A DNA stretch of 64,000 nucleotides from Natrarchaeobius oligotrophus (GCF_003841465.1 NZ_REFZ01000002.1:372001-436000), one strand, 5' to 3'; shown: positions 55,059 to 62,919, counted from the stretch's first letter. Notes: a model not told the origin generated them from the letters alone. Made by a program: numbers and translations.

Positions 55059-55841
55059 ATGAGCCTCAGTGAGGACAAACTGGACGAATTCGCAGAATCG
55101 CTGTACGACGCACAGGAGAGCGGATCGCCGATCCCGCCGCTGACCGACGACGAGGAGTTCTCCGTCGCCGAGTCCTACGAGATTCAATCCCGCGTCGTCG
55201 ACCGCCTCCGCGGTGACGACGGCGGGATCGTCGGGCACAAACTCGGTCTCGTCAGCGAGGCGAAACAGGAACAACTCGGCATTCAGGAGCCGATCTTCGG
55301 CTACGTTACGGACGATACCGTCCTCGAGGGACCGACGATCCCGAGCGAGTCGATGATCTCGCCGCGGCTGGAAGCGGAGATCGGTCTCGTCCTCGGCGAG
55401 GACGTTCCCGCACCGGCCACCGCGACGGACGTCCTTTCGGCGACGGAAGCCGTCGTGCCGGTCGTCGAAATTCTCGAGAGCAGGTTCCAGGGCTGGTCTA
55501 TTCCCTCCGCACAGGACGTGATCGCTGACAACACGTCGGCCGGTCGCATCTTCGTCGGCGAGCGTCTCCGTGACGTCACCGACGTCGATCTGGCGATGGA
55601 GAGCGTCGTCATCTCGGTCAACGGCGAGGTCGAAGCCACCGGCGTCGGTGCCGACATCATGGGCCACCCCGCCCGAGCCGTCTCGTGGCTCGCGAATCGT
55701 CTCCCGGACGTCGACGACGGACTCGAGGCGGGCGAGTTGATCCTGACCGGTGGTATCAACGCCGCGATCGACATCGAGCCCGGCGACGTCTACAACGTCC
55801 AGTTCGCGACCATCGGAGACATCGAGCTTCGGGCCGAATAG
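55059..55841 (+). CDS. 2-keto-4-pentenoate hydratase / 4-oxalocrotonate decarboxylase family (copy 1)
   Basis: 260 aa fumarylacetoacetase-fold enzyme. Family marks: SYEIQSRVVDRLRGDDGGIVGHKLGL, ISPRLEAEIGLVL (metal-binding Glu pair), a lysine in GHKLGL and the C-terminal GELILTGGINAAIDIEPGD. Members hydrate 2-hydroxypenta-2,4-dienoate (DmpE/MhpD) or decarboxylate 4-oxalocrotonate (DmpH); the two are hard to tell apart. A paralog is at 58304, so the window may encode both steps. Located between the extradiol dioxygenase and the ABC ATPase. Confidence 0.9.
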   Translation: MSLSEDKLDEFAESLYDAQESGSPIPPLTDDEEFSVAESYEIQSRVVDRLRGDDGGIVGHKLGLVSEAKQEQLGIQEPIFGYVTDDTVLEGPTIPSESMISPRLEAEIGLVLGEDVPAPATATDVLSATEAVVPVVEILESRFQGWSIPSAQDVIADNTSAGRIFVGERLRDVTDVDLAMESVVISVNGEVEATGVGADIMGHPARAVSWLANRLPDVDDGLEAGELILTGGINAAIDIEPGDVYNVQFATIGDIELRAE

Positions 55842-55930
55842 CTCCGTTTTCGCGGACGGTATGCGATTTTCGAACGATCTACTGGAGAGTCGGGTTTGTT
55901 CTCGTCCATCGGTACCAATGGCTGTGGGAA

Positions 55931-55940
55931 CATTTATATT
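55931..55940 (+). promoter_or_regulatory. TATA-like element of the ABC ATPase gene
   Basis: catttatatt is centred about 27 nt before ATG 55963, typical of leaderless haloarchaeal transcripts and supporting that start over longer upstream frames. Confidence 0.6.
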
Positions 55941-55962
55941 ACTCCACATCCGTTTCGTGCGT

Positions 55963-57138
55963 ATGGCGGACACGAAACTCCGATTAAAGAATATACGAAA
56001 GACGTACGGTGAGACAGTTGCTGTCGATGATCTCTCCCTCTCGGTGGAAGCCGGCAAGATCAAAACGTTGCTAGGTCCCTCGGGCTGTGGAAAGTCGACG
56101 ACGCTTCGCAGCGTCGCCGGGCTCGAGACGCCGGACAGCGGTGAGATCTACATCGATGGCGAGCTGGTGTTTTCCGATGAGGTGAACGTCGCGCCCGAGA
56201 ACCGCGGCATCGGGATGGTGTTTCAGTCCTACGCCGTCTGGCCGCACATGACCGTCGAGGAGAACGTCATGTACCCGCTCAACGTCCAGAAGATCGGAAC
56301 TAAAGAGGAACGTCGCGAGCGGACCCACAAACTGCTCGAGTCGATCGGAATGGGCGATCACACGAATCACCTGGCGTCGAACCTGAGTGGCGGCCAACAA
56401 CAGCGCGTCGCCGTCGCGCGCGCGATGATCCTTGAACCGGAGATCATCCTCTTCGACGAGCCGCTCTCGAATCTCGACGCTAAACTTCGGCGAACGATGC
56501 GCGCGGAGATCAAGAATATCTGCGAGGAGTTCGACATCACGATGCTGTACGTGACCCACGCACAGGACGAAGCGATGTACCTCTCCGACGAGATCGCGAT
56601 CATGAACCAGGGCGAGATCGTCGAAGAGAACGATCCCCTCAACATCTACAACAACCCGAAAAAGCACTTTACGATGGATTTCATGGGATTCTCGAACAGC
56701 ATTCACGGTCGGGTAACAAACGCCGGCGGGTCGACGACGATCGACGTCGGTGCCAGAGAGTACGCGTTTGGCGATCTGAACGGAAAAGTGGAGACGGGCG
56801 ACGACCTCACGGTCTGTTTCCGACCCAAACACTGTCAGGTCGCCGCCTCGCCGGAGAACATCGGAGACGACGAACTCGTCTTCCGCGGAACGATCAGCTC
56901 CGAATCGCTCACGCGGGACTACATCGAGTACAACATCGACTGCGGCGAGTTCGACGTTCTCTCCCGGTCGATCGACACGGCCGTTCACGGCGTTCTCGCC
57001 GACGTCGGTGACGAGGTCGTCGCAACCGTCGACAAGAGCCGCGTCAGAGTCTACGACGAGCGGGGCGACCAGGTCGCCCGAACGGAAGGGATAGCGGAAG
57101 AAGCCGAGACGGCCGACGTTTCCGACTCCGTCGCGTAA
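55963..57138 (+). CDS. ABC transporter ATP-binding protein, only one in the window
   Basis: 391 aa importer ATPase of the PotA/FbpC/MalK type. Walker A GPSGCGKST (38-46), Q-loop FQSY (87-90), signature LSGGQQQ (141-147), Walker B ILFDEP (162-167), H-loop VTHAQDEAM. A C-terminal TOBE-like region (about 240-370) with RGTISSESLTRDYIEYNI is followed by an acidic tail. No permease or binding protein adjoins it. The three permease pairs at 29934-40915 lack an ATPase and are of the class this ATPase normally serves, so it may energise all three. Confidence 0.94.
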   Translation: MADTKLRLKNIRKTYGETVAVDDLSLSVEAGKIKTLLGPSGCGKSTTLRSVAGLETPDSGEIYIDGELVFSDEVNVAPENRGIGMVFQSYAVWPHMTVEENVMYPLNVQKIGTKEERRERTHKLLESIGMGDHTNHLASNLSGGQQQRVAVARAMILEPEIILFDEPLSNLDAKLRRTMRAEIKNICEEFDITMLYVTHAQDEAMYLSDEIAIMNQGEIVEENDPLNIYNNPKKHFTMDFMGFSNSIHGRVTNAGGSTTIDVGAREYAFGDLNGKVETGDDLTVCFRPKHCQVAASPENIGDDELVFRGTISSESLTRDYIEYNIDCGEFDVLSRSIDTAVHGVLADVGDEVVATVDKSRVRVYDERGDQVARTEGIAEEAETADVSDSVA

Positions 57139-57289
57139 TCGTCGTCGGCTTCGGCGGCCGAACGAGACCGGTACTCAGCTTTTCCGATACGCCACGCGAT
57201 CAGTCGACGTTCCGGGTACTCGCGTTCACCGTCCGATAGACGAACTCGACCGATCCAACGCGGTGATCGAATCTGTGTACGACCCACTC

Positions 57290-57306
57290 GTTTTCATCCT
57301 GAAAAC
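57290..57306. promoter_or_regulatory. Palindrome GTTTTC-N5-GAAAAC, copy A
   Basis: GTTTTCATCCTGAAAAC, perfect arms with five-base spacer, in the convergent gap between the ABC ATPase and the IclR gene. Same arms and spacer as the copies at 58217 and 59150. A degenerate copy (GTTTAG-CTATA-GAAAAC) follows at 57365-57381. Odd place for an operator; a hairpin role is possible. Confidence 0.6.
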
Positions 57307-57423
57307 ACAACGGGGCGGTACGGGGAGCTATCGTCGCTAGTTCACGGGTGATCTGCGGATTATTGTTTAGCTATAGAAAACCGAGATAGAGGTGACAGGA
57401 GTCGACGGGCTAAACGGCGCCGC

Positions 57424-58185
57424 CTACACGTACTTGATATCCAGTGCGATCTCGTTCGCCGTACTCTTGACCTGGCCGACGAGCTCGTCGTCGAAACCCT
57501 GATTGCCGAGCCTACTGGTCGGTGCAGAGATGCTGATCGCACCCAGAATCTCGTTGTCGGGTCGAATCGGTGCGGCGATACAGCAAAGCCCTTCCGTCCG
57601 TTCTTCCAGGTCGGTTGCAAACTCCTGCTCGCGGACGGACTCCAGTTCCTCGAACAGCGTCTCCCGGTCGGTGATCGTGTTCTCCGTCTCCTTCGGGAGC
57701 CCCCACTGGTCGACGATCGCCTCGACCCGCTCGGCCGGCAGATACGCGAGGATGGCCTTGCCGATCGCGATGTTGTGGAGTCTGAGGCGATGTCCAACCT
57801 GCGTATCGAGATTGACGGCGTACTCGCCGCGAGCCTGATAGAGATAGACGCTCTGGCCGTTTTCTTCGGTTGCGAGGTTGACCAGCATCCCGGTGTCCGA
57901 GGCGAGCTTGTTCGCTTTCGGACGACCGAACTGGTAGATCGAGTAGTTGCTTCGAACGTAGCCACCGAGGGTCAACACCTTCAGGCTCAACCGGTACTCG
58001 TTGTCCTCTTTCACCACGTATCCGTGCGTTCGGAGCGTGCTCAGGTGATTGTGAATCGCTCCCTTCGTCATCTCGAGTTCGTCCTCGAGTTCGTGAATAC
58101 GTGCGCCGTCCAGTTCCCGAAGTTTCTCGATCAGATGCAACGATTTCTCCGTCGTCCGCACCGGGTGATTTGCTTCCGTCGTCAT
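57424..58185 (-). CDS. IclR family transcriptional regulator (first)
   Basis: 253 aa regulator: winged helix at residues 10-75 (ARIHELEDELEMTKGAIHNHLSTLRTHGYV) and IclR ligand-binding domain (VGHRLRLHNIAIGKAILAYLP, RTEGLCCIAAPI, GAISISAPTSRL). It binds a small effector, probably an aromatic or its product, and controls catabolic promoters. ATG 58185 (MTTEANHPVRTTEKSL) is used. A palindrome of the GTTTTC-N5-GAAAAC type lies 32-48 nt upstream and probably mediates autoregulation. Same strand as the second hydratase, whose end is 119 bases upstream of this start. Confidence 0.93.
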   Translation of the reverse strand: MTTEANHPVRTTEKSLHLIEKLRELDGARIHELEDELEMTKGAIHNHLSTLRTHGYVVKEDNEYRLSLKVLTLGGYVRSNYSIYQFGRPKANKLASDTGMLVNLATEENGQSVYLYQARGEYAVNLDTQVGHRLRLHNIAIGKAILAYLPAERVEAIVDQWGLPKETENTITDRETLFEELESVREQEFATDLEERTEGLCCIAAPIRPDNEILGAISISAPTSRLGNQGFDDELVGQVKSTANEIALDIKYV

Positions 58186-58216
58186 ACACAACCCCATGGT
58201 ATCCAGGCACATAACA

Positions 58217-58233
58217 GTTTTCAATTCGAAAAC
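58217..58233. promoter_or_regulatory. Palindrome GTTTTC-N5-GAAAAC, copy B (iclR promoter)
   Basis: GTTTTCAATTCGAAAAC, perfect six-base arms, 32-48 nt upstream of the IclR start, where a regulator would cover or flank the TATA box. Confidence 0.7.
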
Positions 58234-58303
58234 GTAGAATGAGAGTTCGTACCGTGTGAGGAGGGTACAACGAGCACGTTCGTTTACAAACGCTGAACGC
58301 CGA

Positions 58304-59083
58304 CTATTCGACCCGAGTCGTCAGCGTTCCGATCGAGGCGAACTCAACCGTAAGGACGTCACCGGAGTCGACGTCGACGGCCGGCGTGAGCGATCCGCTG
58401 AGGATGAATTGTCCCGCCTCGAGCGTTTCGTCGAGATCCGCGAGCGTGTTGGCGAGCCACGCAACGGACCGTGCGGGATGTTCGAGCACCGCAGCACCGA
58501 CTCCCGACGCCTCGAGCGTCCCGTTTCGGTAGAGTTTGACACCTTCGAGCGAGAGATCGACGTCGTCGACGTCGCGTCTCGTCTCGCCCGTGAGATACAA
58601 CGCGGAGGAGGCGTTGTCCGCGATCGTATCCTGAATGCGAATGTCCCAGTCACGAACGCGGCTGTCGATGACCTCGAGAACCGGAACGACGAACTCGGTC
58701 GCCGCCAGCACGTCGAGGTACGACACCGGCGGCTCGAGGTCGTTACCGATGAAAAATCCGACTTCCGGCTCGATCCGGGGGGCGATGAGGTCCTCGCTCG
58801 GGATCGTGCGTCCGTCGACGAACATGGTGTCGAGTAACCTGCCGAAGTCGGGCTCCGACACACCGAGTTGGTCCTGAATACCCTCGCTAGTGAGTCCGAT
58901 CTTGTGTCCGACGACGGTGGCGCCGTCCTCGAGCCGTCGGTCGATAAACGACGACTGGATCGCGTAGGCGTCCTCGATCGTGAGATCGTGCGTTTCGGTC
59001 GGGCGGGCGATGGGATTGCCCGTCTGCAACGCGTCGTACAGCGACGCGGCGAGTCGATCGCGCGTCTCGTCATCCACTGACAT
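58304..59083 (-). CDS. 2-keto-4-pentenoate hydratase / 4-oxalocrotonate decarboxylase family (copy 2)
   Basis: 259 aa paralog of the enzyme at 55059: DAYAIQSSFIDRRLEDGATVVGHKIGLTS, LIAPRIEPEVGFFI with the metal-binding acids, and GQFILSGSLTPAVDVDSGD. Either hydratase or decarboxylase of the meta-cleavage pathway. It lies just upstream of the first IclR gene on the same strand, and two GTTTTC-type palindromes lie 67-109 nt before its ATG, so it is the likeliest IclR target. ATG 59083 (MSVDDETRDRLAAS) chosen. Confidence 0.9.
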   Translation of the reverse strand: MSVDDETRDRLAASLYDALQTGNPIARPTETHDLTIEDAYAIQSSFIDRRLEDGATVVGHKIGLTSEGIQDQLGVSEPDFGRLLDTMFVDGRTIPSEDLIAPRIEPEVGFFIGNDLEPPVSYLDVLAATEFVVPVLEVIDSRVRDWDIRIQDTIADNASSALYLTGETRRDVDDVDLSLEGVKLYRNGTLEASGVGAAVLEHPARSVAWLANTLADLDETLEAGQFILSGSLTPAVDVDSGDVLTVEFASIGTLTTRVE

Positions 59084-59149
59084 ACGTACGGGGACCGGTC
59101 GGACCGACAAATAAGTTTGGAATAGAGTGGACGGAAATCAGTAATACGT

Positions 59150-59166
59150 GTTTTCTATGTGAAAAC
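59150..59166. promoter_or_regulatory. Palindrome GTTTTC-N5-GAAAAC, copy C (hydratase promoter)
   Basis: GTTTTCTATGTGAAAAC, perfect arms, 67 nt upstream of the second hydratase ATG. Confidence 0.7.
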
Positions 59167-59175
59167 GAACATTCG

Positions 59176-59192
59176 GTTTTCAATGGCAAAAC
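59176..59192. promoter_or_regulatory. Palindrome GTTTTC-N5-cAAAAC, copy D
   Basis: GTTTTCAATGGCAAAAC, one arm mismatch, centred 26 bases from copy C, so two regulator dimers could sit close together on this promoter. Confidence 0.6.
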
Positions 59193-59257
59193 GATCGGAC
59201 CGAATCAAACGCGACAGAACACACGAGAAAGATCGTTCCCGAACAAAATTACGAAGG

Positions 59258-59288
59258 TACGGCTGTAAACGTCGAGTGAACAGTCGAC
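59258..59288. repeat. 31-bp direct repeat, copy 1
   Basis: Copy 1 of a 31-base repeat that contains tgtaaacgtcgagtgaac and ends agtcgac. Copy 2 starts 53 bases further on with one mismatch. Each copy contains the interrupted palindrome GTCGA-N8-TCGAC. Confidence 0.9.
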
Positions 59289-59310
59289 TGGACCCGGAGA
59301 ATGACGAGAG

Positions 59311-59341
59311 TACGGTTGTAAACGTCGAGTGAACAGTCGAC
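59311..59341. repeat. 31-bp direct repeat, copy 2
   Basis: Copy 2 of the repeat at 59258, 30/31 identical. Location between two regulated divergent genes makes a regulatory role or a mobile-repeat relic equally possible. Confidence 0.9.
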
Positions 59342-59758
59342 CGCACTCAAAGGGTTACAAATGCACCAGTGTAAATGCGAGGGCGGAGCGGGCAGATCCG
59401 GAAGAATAACAGAAGTCCGATGGAACACCGCAGCGAAACACCGAGCGACGAGCAGCTCGGGCGGCGGAATACTACTCAAGATCGAATCTCGAACGCCCGC
59501 GAGGTCACGGCGGTGAGGTAACGGAACGTACAAAATGCAGGGGTAGGATCAGCAACTGGCGCCAGTAGCCGGCGAACGACCCCGTGGTCGGCAGACGCGA
59601 CGATTCGGTTCCAGCCTAAGTTCAGCTCACGGCATCAATCCACTATTTGTGGACGTATTGGTCACTTATCGTAATATCAATTGCTGTGATCTCGAAACAA
59701 TCACGATCGCAGCGTGTATCCAATGGAAGTGGAAAGCTCCCCCCGAAAACCGATATCC

Positions 59759-59776
59759 TTTTCACAATAGGTGAAA
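59759..59776. promoter_or_regulatory. Palindrome TTTCAC-N6-GTGAAA-like site before second iclR
   Basis: tttcac and gtgaaa arms around aatag, ending 11 nt before ATG 59788. Arms differ from the GTTTTC family, suggesting a separate site for the second IclR protein, perhaps autoregulatory. Confidence 0.45.
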
Positions 59777-59787
59777 GTGAGTATGGT

Positions 59788-60561
59788 ATGCACACACAAA
59801 CGGATGATGCGGACGGTCGACGGGTTCAGGCCCTCGAGAAAGGACTGACGATAATCGAGGCTCTGAAAGAACACGAAAGTGCAGGCGTATCGGAACTGGC
59901 GACGGCACTGGATATGCCCACGAGTACGGTCCACGTGTATCTACAAACGCTGAAAGCGCTAGGATACGTAATCGCCGAGGACGGTACGTATCGACTCAGT
60001 TTGCGATTTCTCGAGATCGGGAGCAGCGTTCGCGAACAACAGAAGGTGTTCTCAGCTGCGCGCCAGGAGATGATCGATATCTGTCACAACACCGGTGAAA
60101 CTGTCGGTCTCGGCGTACTCGAGTCAGAAAAACGGGTTCAACTGTGGCAAATCGAAGGGAAAAATGCGATCAACGACAACATCAATATCGGGGAGTATAC
60201 GCACTTGCACTGGACCTCACTCGGAAAGACGTTACTGGCGAGTCAGGACGACGACCGCATCCAAGCGATCGTCGAACGTCACGGTCTTCCGAAGGCAACC
60301 GAGAACACGATCACGAACGCAGAAGAGTTGTTCGCCGAAGTCGAAGCGATCCGACGACGGGGATATACGCTCGAGGACGAGGAGCGGAAAGTTGGAATTC
60401 GAAGTATTTCCGTTCCGATTACGGACTCGAACAACGAGACGGTGGCGGCTCTCGGAATTACAGCCCCGAAAAACAAAATGACGTCGTCGACGTGTAGCAA
60501 GTACATTCACCAGCTCGAAGAGAAGGCCAACGTAATTTCGATAAAATACGCGTATCAGTAG
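59788..60561 (+). CDS. IclR family transcriptional regulator (second)
   Basis: 257 aa. The winged helix is at residues 10-70 (GLTIIEALKEHESAGVSELATALDMPTSTVHVYLQTLKALGYV). The ligand domain has GEYTHLHWTSLGKTLLAS, RHGLPKATENTIT and GIRSISVPITDSNNETVAALGI. ATG 59788 (MHTQTDDADGRRVQALEKGL) is chosen; the upstream in-frame residues look non-coding. Likely controls the convergent creatininase/enolase-superfamily genes or the solute-binding gene at 62920. It and the first IclR share only family-level similarity. Confidence 0.93.
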   Translation: MHTQTDDADGRRVQALEKGLTIIEALKEHESAGVSELATALDMPTSTVHVYLQTLKALGYVIAEDGTYRLSLRFLEIGSSVREQQKVFSAARQEMIDICHNTGETVGLGVLESEKRVQLWQIEGKNAINDNINIGEYTHLHWTSLGKTLLASQDDDRIQAIVERHGLPKATENTITNAEELFAEVEAIRRRGYTLEDEERKVGIRSISVPITDSNNETVAALGITAPKNKMTSSTCSKYIHQLEEKANVISIKYAYQ

Positions 60562-60619
60562 CAAGCATGGTGTTCGTACTCGAGTCGAACAGAGATTCGT
60601 TCGAATCGCGGACTCCGTG

Positions 60620-61420
60620 TTATGCGTTCCGTCGGTGGACGGATCGAAGGAATCGTTCGAGTTCGTCTCCGAGCAATTCGTAAATTTGCTCTCCTTTCTC
60701 GGCGGTGGCCAATCCGGGATCGCCGATCGCCCCGGTCTCGGAGTACTCGTCGAAATCGCGATAGACCGCGAGCGGTCCGCCCACGAGGAGGTCCTCGTCT
60801 CCGAGATCGTAGGGCTCATCGAGGTACGTTCCGTTGAGTTCGTCACGCCGAACGAGCTGTTCGTAAAGATAGAGCATGAGTGAAGTTTCGAACTCCCCAC
60901 CGTGACCCATTCCGCCGAGTTCGCTGTCCCGGACGTCGTCGATGAACGAGCGGGCAAGCTGGAAGTACGTGACGCCGAGAACTTCGACGTCGTCGTGGTC
61001 GGTTCCGATGGTGCTGACCGCACCGTCGATCGCCGACTGGTTTCCTCCGTGGCCGTTTACCAGAACCACCGCGTCGAATCCGTTCTCGAGTGCGGTTGCG
61101 ACGACGTCCTCGAGAACCGCAAGCAGGTGATCGAACTCGAGAGAGACAGTGCCGCCAAACGTCAGGTGGTGCGGAGAGTATCCGCTCCAGAGAGGAGGTA
61201 ACAGAAGTACCGGAATTTCGTCGACTACTCGCTCTACGCCGAGCGCCGAGATCTCGTGAGCGAGGATCGTATCGGTGGCAACCGGGAGGTGGTTACCGTG
61301 CTGTTCGATGCTCCCGACGGGAAGCACGAGAACGGATCCGTCTTCCCGGGCGGTCGAAACGATTTCACCGGACGTACGCGTCGCCCACATGGCTCTGTCA
61401 TCTGCTTTCGCGTCGAACAT
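60620..61420 (-). CDS. Creatininase family hydrolase
   Basis: 266 aa metal-dependent amidohydrolase of the creatininase fold. Metal ligands E39, H41 and D50 are in GSIEQHGNHLPVATD; NGHGGN and the Glu in GHGGEFETSL complete the pattern. Members hydrolyse cyclic amides such as creatinine, or formamide intermediates (ArfB-type). It is 76 bases downstream of the enolase-superfamily gene, probably in one transcript. Start ATG 61420 (MFDAKADDRAMWATRTSG); MWATRTSG at 61390 is an alternative. Confidence 0.9.
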   Translation of the reverse strand: MFDAKADDRAMWATRTSGEIVSTAREDGSVLVLPVGSIEQHGNHLPVATDTILAHEISALGVERVVDEIPVLLLPPLWSGYSPHHLTFGGTVSLEFDHLLAVLEDVVATALENGFDAVVLVNGHGGNQSAIDGAVSTIGTDHDDVEVLGVTYFQLARSFIDDVRDSELGGMGHGGEFETSLMLYLYEQLVRRDELNGTYLDEPYDLGDEDLLVGGPLAVYRDFDEYSETGAIGDPGLATAEKGEQIYELLGDELERFLRSVHRRNA

Positions 61421-61496
61421 ACAACCATCCGAAGAGTGGTATCCTCAAAAGTGTTTCTAGCCTCGAGCGAACACGCACTTCGGAACGGCGAGACGT

Positions 61497-62651
61497 TCAA
61501 CGGATTCGGTACTCCGCAAGCTTCGCTTCGTCGACGGTAACGCCGAGTCCGGGTGCATCCGGCACTGGAATCGAACCGTCGACGACCTCGAGCGGTTCCT
61601 CGATCACGTCGTCTTCCCACGCGTAGTAGACCGAGTCGGGCGGTAGCGAAAATCCGGGAACGCCGAGGACGGTGTGCATAATCGCCGCGGTGCGGACACC
61701 GAGGTCGAACGCGCAGTGGTGGGCAACGGGAACGCCGGCGTCCTCTGCGATCGCAGCAAGTTGCCGAACGCCGGAGATACCGCCAGCGGGGGTCATATCC
61801 AGGACGGCGACGTCGAGCGCAGCGTTCTCGATGAGCGACTGGAGGTTGTGAGCGATGTAGGTATCCTCGTTCGGCCCGATCGGCTGGCACGTCCGTTCGC
61901 GCAGCCGGGCGAGTGATCCGTGAGAGTCGACGCGAATCGGTTGCTCGAGATACTGAAGGTAGACGCCGGCGTCGGAAAGCGCCGCTCCAACGCGCACCGC
62001 CTCGTCGAGACGCCATCCCTGATTCGGATCCAGTCGGAAGTCGAGCCGTCCGTCGACCTCGTCGTGCATCGCGAGAATTCGATCGACGTCCTCGCGCCAG
62101 TCGCGGCCGGCTTTCGTCTTCAACACGTCGTGGCCTCGTTCCAGGGCGCGCCGGGCGTGAACCCTCGATTCCTCGGGTGAAAGGATACCCACGCAGTACG
62201 CGACGTCGACAGCCCGGTCGTACTCGTAATCCTGTTCGATCTGTCGCGTCGTGACTCCCGGCGCAGTCCATCCGCCAAGCAGTTCGTATATCGGTTTTCC
62301 GAGCGCTTTGCCGACGATATCCCAGCAGGCGATCTCTACGGCGGAAAAGAACATATCGACGTTCGTATACTCGATAAACAGTAATCTGCGGAGACTCTCG
62401 ACTTCGAACGGTGAGTGACCTTCGACGATCGGAGCGATGCCGTCCTCGAGGATAGCAATGGTCGTTTCTGGAGAGAGAAAGACGCGCATCTCTCCCCAGC
62501 CCGAAATCCCCTCGTCGGTATCGACCCGCACGAGAATTCGATCCATGTCCTCGACGGCACCGTGGTTGGTTACGTACGGCGAGATGCCGCCGTCCTCGAT
62601 GTCGATGACGTTGACGTTAACCGCATACGCTTCTACACCAGTGATTTCCAT
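61497..62651 (-). CDS. Mandelate racemase/muconate lactonizing enzyme family protein
   Basis: 384 aa enolase-superfamily enzyme with capping domain (1-130) and barrel. KxK catalytic pair K178/K180 (LKTKAG), metal ligands D208 (DPN), E236 (LEQP) and E262 (NED). A D285 and H311/H312 pair stands in the place of the His-Asp dyad of the mandelate racemase subgroup rather than the Lys of the MLE subgroup. The reaction may be racemisation or acid-sugar/aromatic-acid dehydration. ATG 62651 (MEITGVEAYAVNV). Adjacent to a creatininase gene and divergent from a solute-binding protein gene. Confidence 0.9.
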   Translation of the reverse strand: MEITGVEAYAVNVNVIDIEDGGISPYVTNHGAVEDMDRILVRVDTDEGISGWGEMRVFLSPETTIAILEDGIAPIVEGHSPFEVESLRRLLFIEYTNVDMFFSAVEIACWDIVGKALGKPIYELLGGWTAPGVTTRQIEQDYEYDRAVDVAYCVGILSPEESRVHARRALERGHDVLKTKAGRDWREDVDRILAMHDEVDGRLDFRLDPNQGWRLDEAVRVGAALSDAGVYLQYLEQPIRVDSHGSLARLRERTCQPIGPNEDTYIAHNLQSLIENAALDVAVLDMTPAGGISGVRQLAAIAEDAGVPVAHHCAFDLGVRTAAIMHTVLGVPGFSLPPDSVYYAWEDDVIEEPLEVVDGSIPVPDAPGLGVTVDEAKLAEYRIR

Positions 62652-62883
62652 GCAACCCCCTCGCAAGAGTATAGTAATAAAGATACTGGTACCAGAAATA
62701 CGAAACAGGTTCGAAATCGTCCGATACGAAACTGGAAAGAGCGTACCAGTCGGTGGCCGAATGGTTCGACTGCATTCGCTTCGGGCGAGTGATGGACCGC
62801 ATCGACAATTGTCTCTATCCGACGAACCGACGTCGGACGGTCGCTTCCAGTCCCACGCGAGCCAGCGTGTTCCGATACCGATA

Positions 62884-62895
62884 GTTATATATACC
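62884..62895 (+). promoter_or_regulatory. TATA-like element of the terminal solute-binding gene
   Basis: gttatatatacc lies 25-36 nt before ATG 62920, a strong leaderless-type promoter. Confidence 0.6.
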
Positions 62896-62919
62896 CCTGA
62901 TTTTAACCTATGGGATGCA

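Larger units (their letters stand above)
59084..59787. other. Long regulatory intergenic region between hydratase and second IclR
   Basis: About 700 bases between divergent genes. It holds two GTTTTC-N5-GAAAAC-type palindromes, a pair of 31-base direct repeats and a palindrome next to the second iclR start, all listed separately. Minus-strand frames here (59155-59533) run through the repeats and lack haloarchaeal composition. No gene is supported. Confidence 0.7.

Noticed and set aside
57139-57423. Search for a 4-oxalocrotonate tautomerase-sized gene in the gap
   Set aside because: No plus-strand ATG frame of about 60 codons exists and the minus-strand frame from 57296 stops after about 20 codons.
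59155-59533. Minus-strand frames through the direct repeats
   Set aside because: They arise from repeat sequence, have non-haloarchaeal composition, and lie in a region full of regulatory palindromes.
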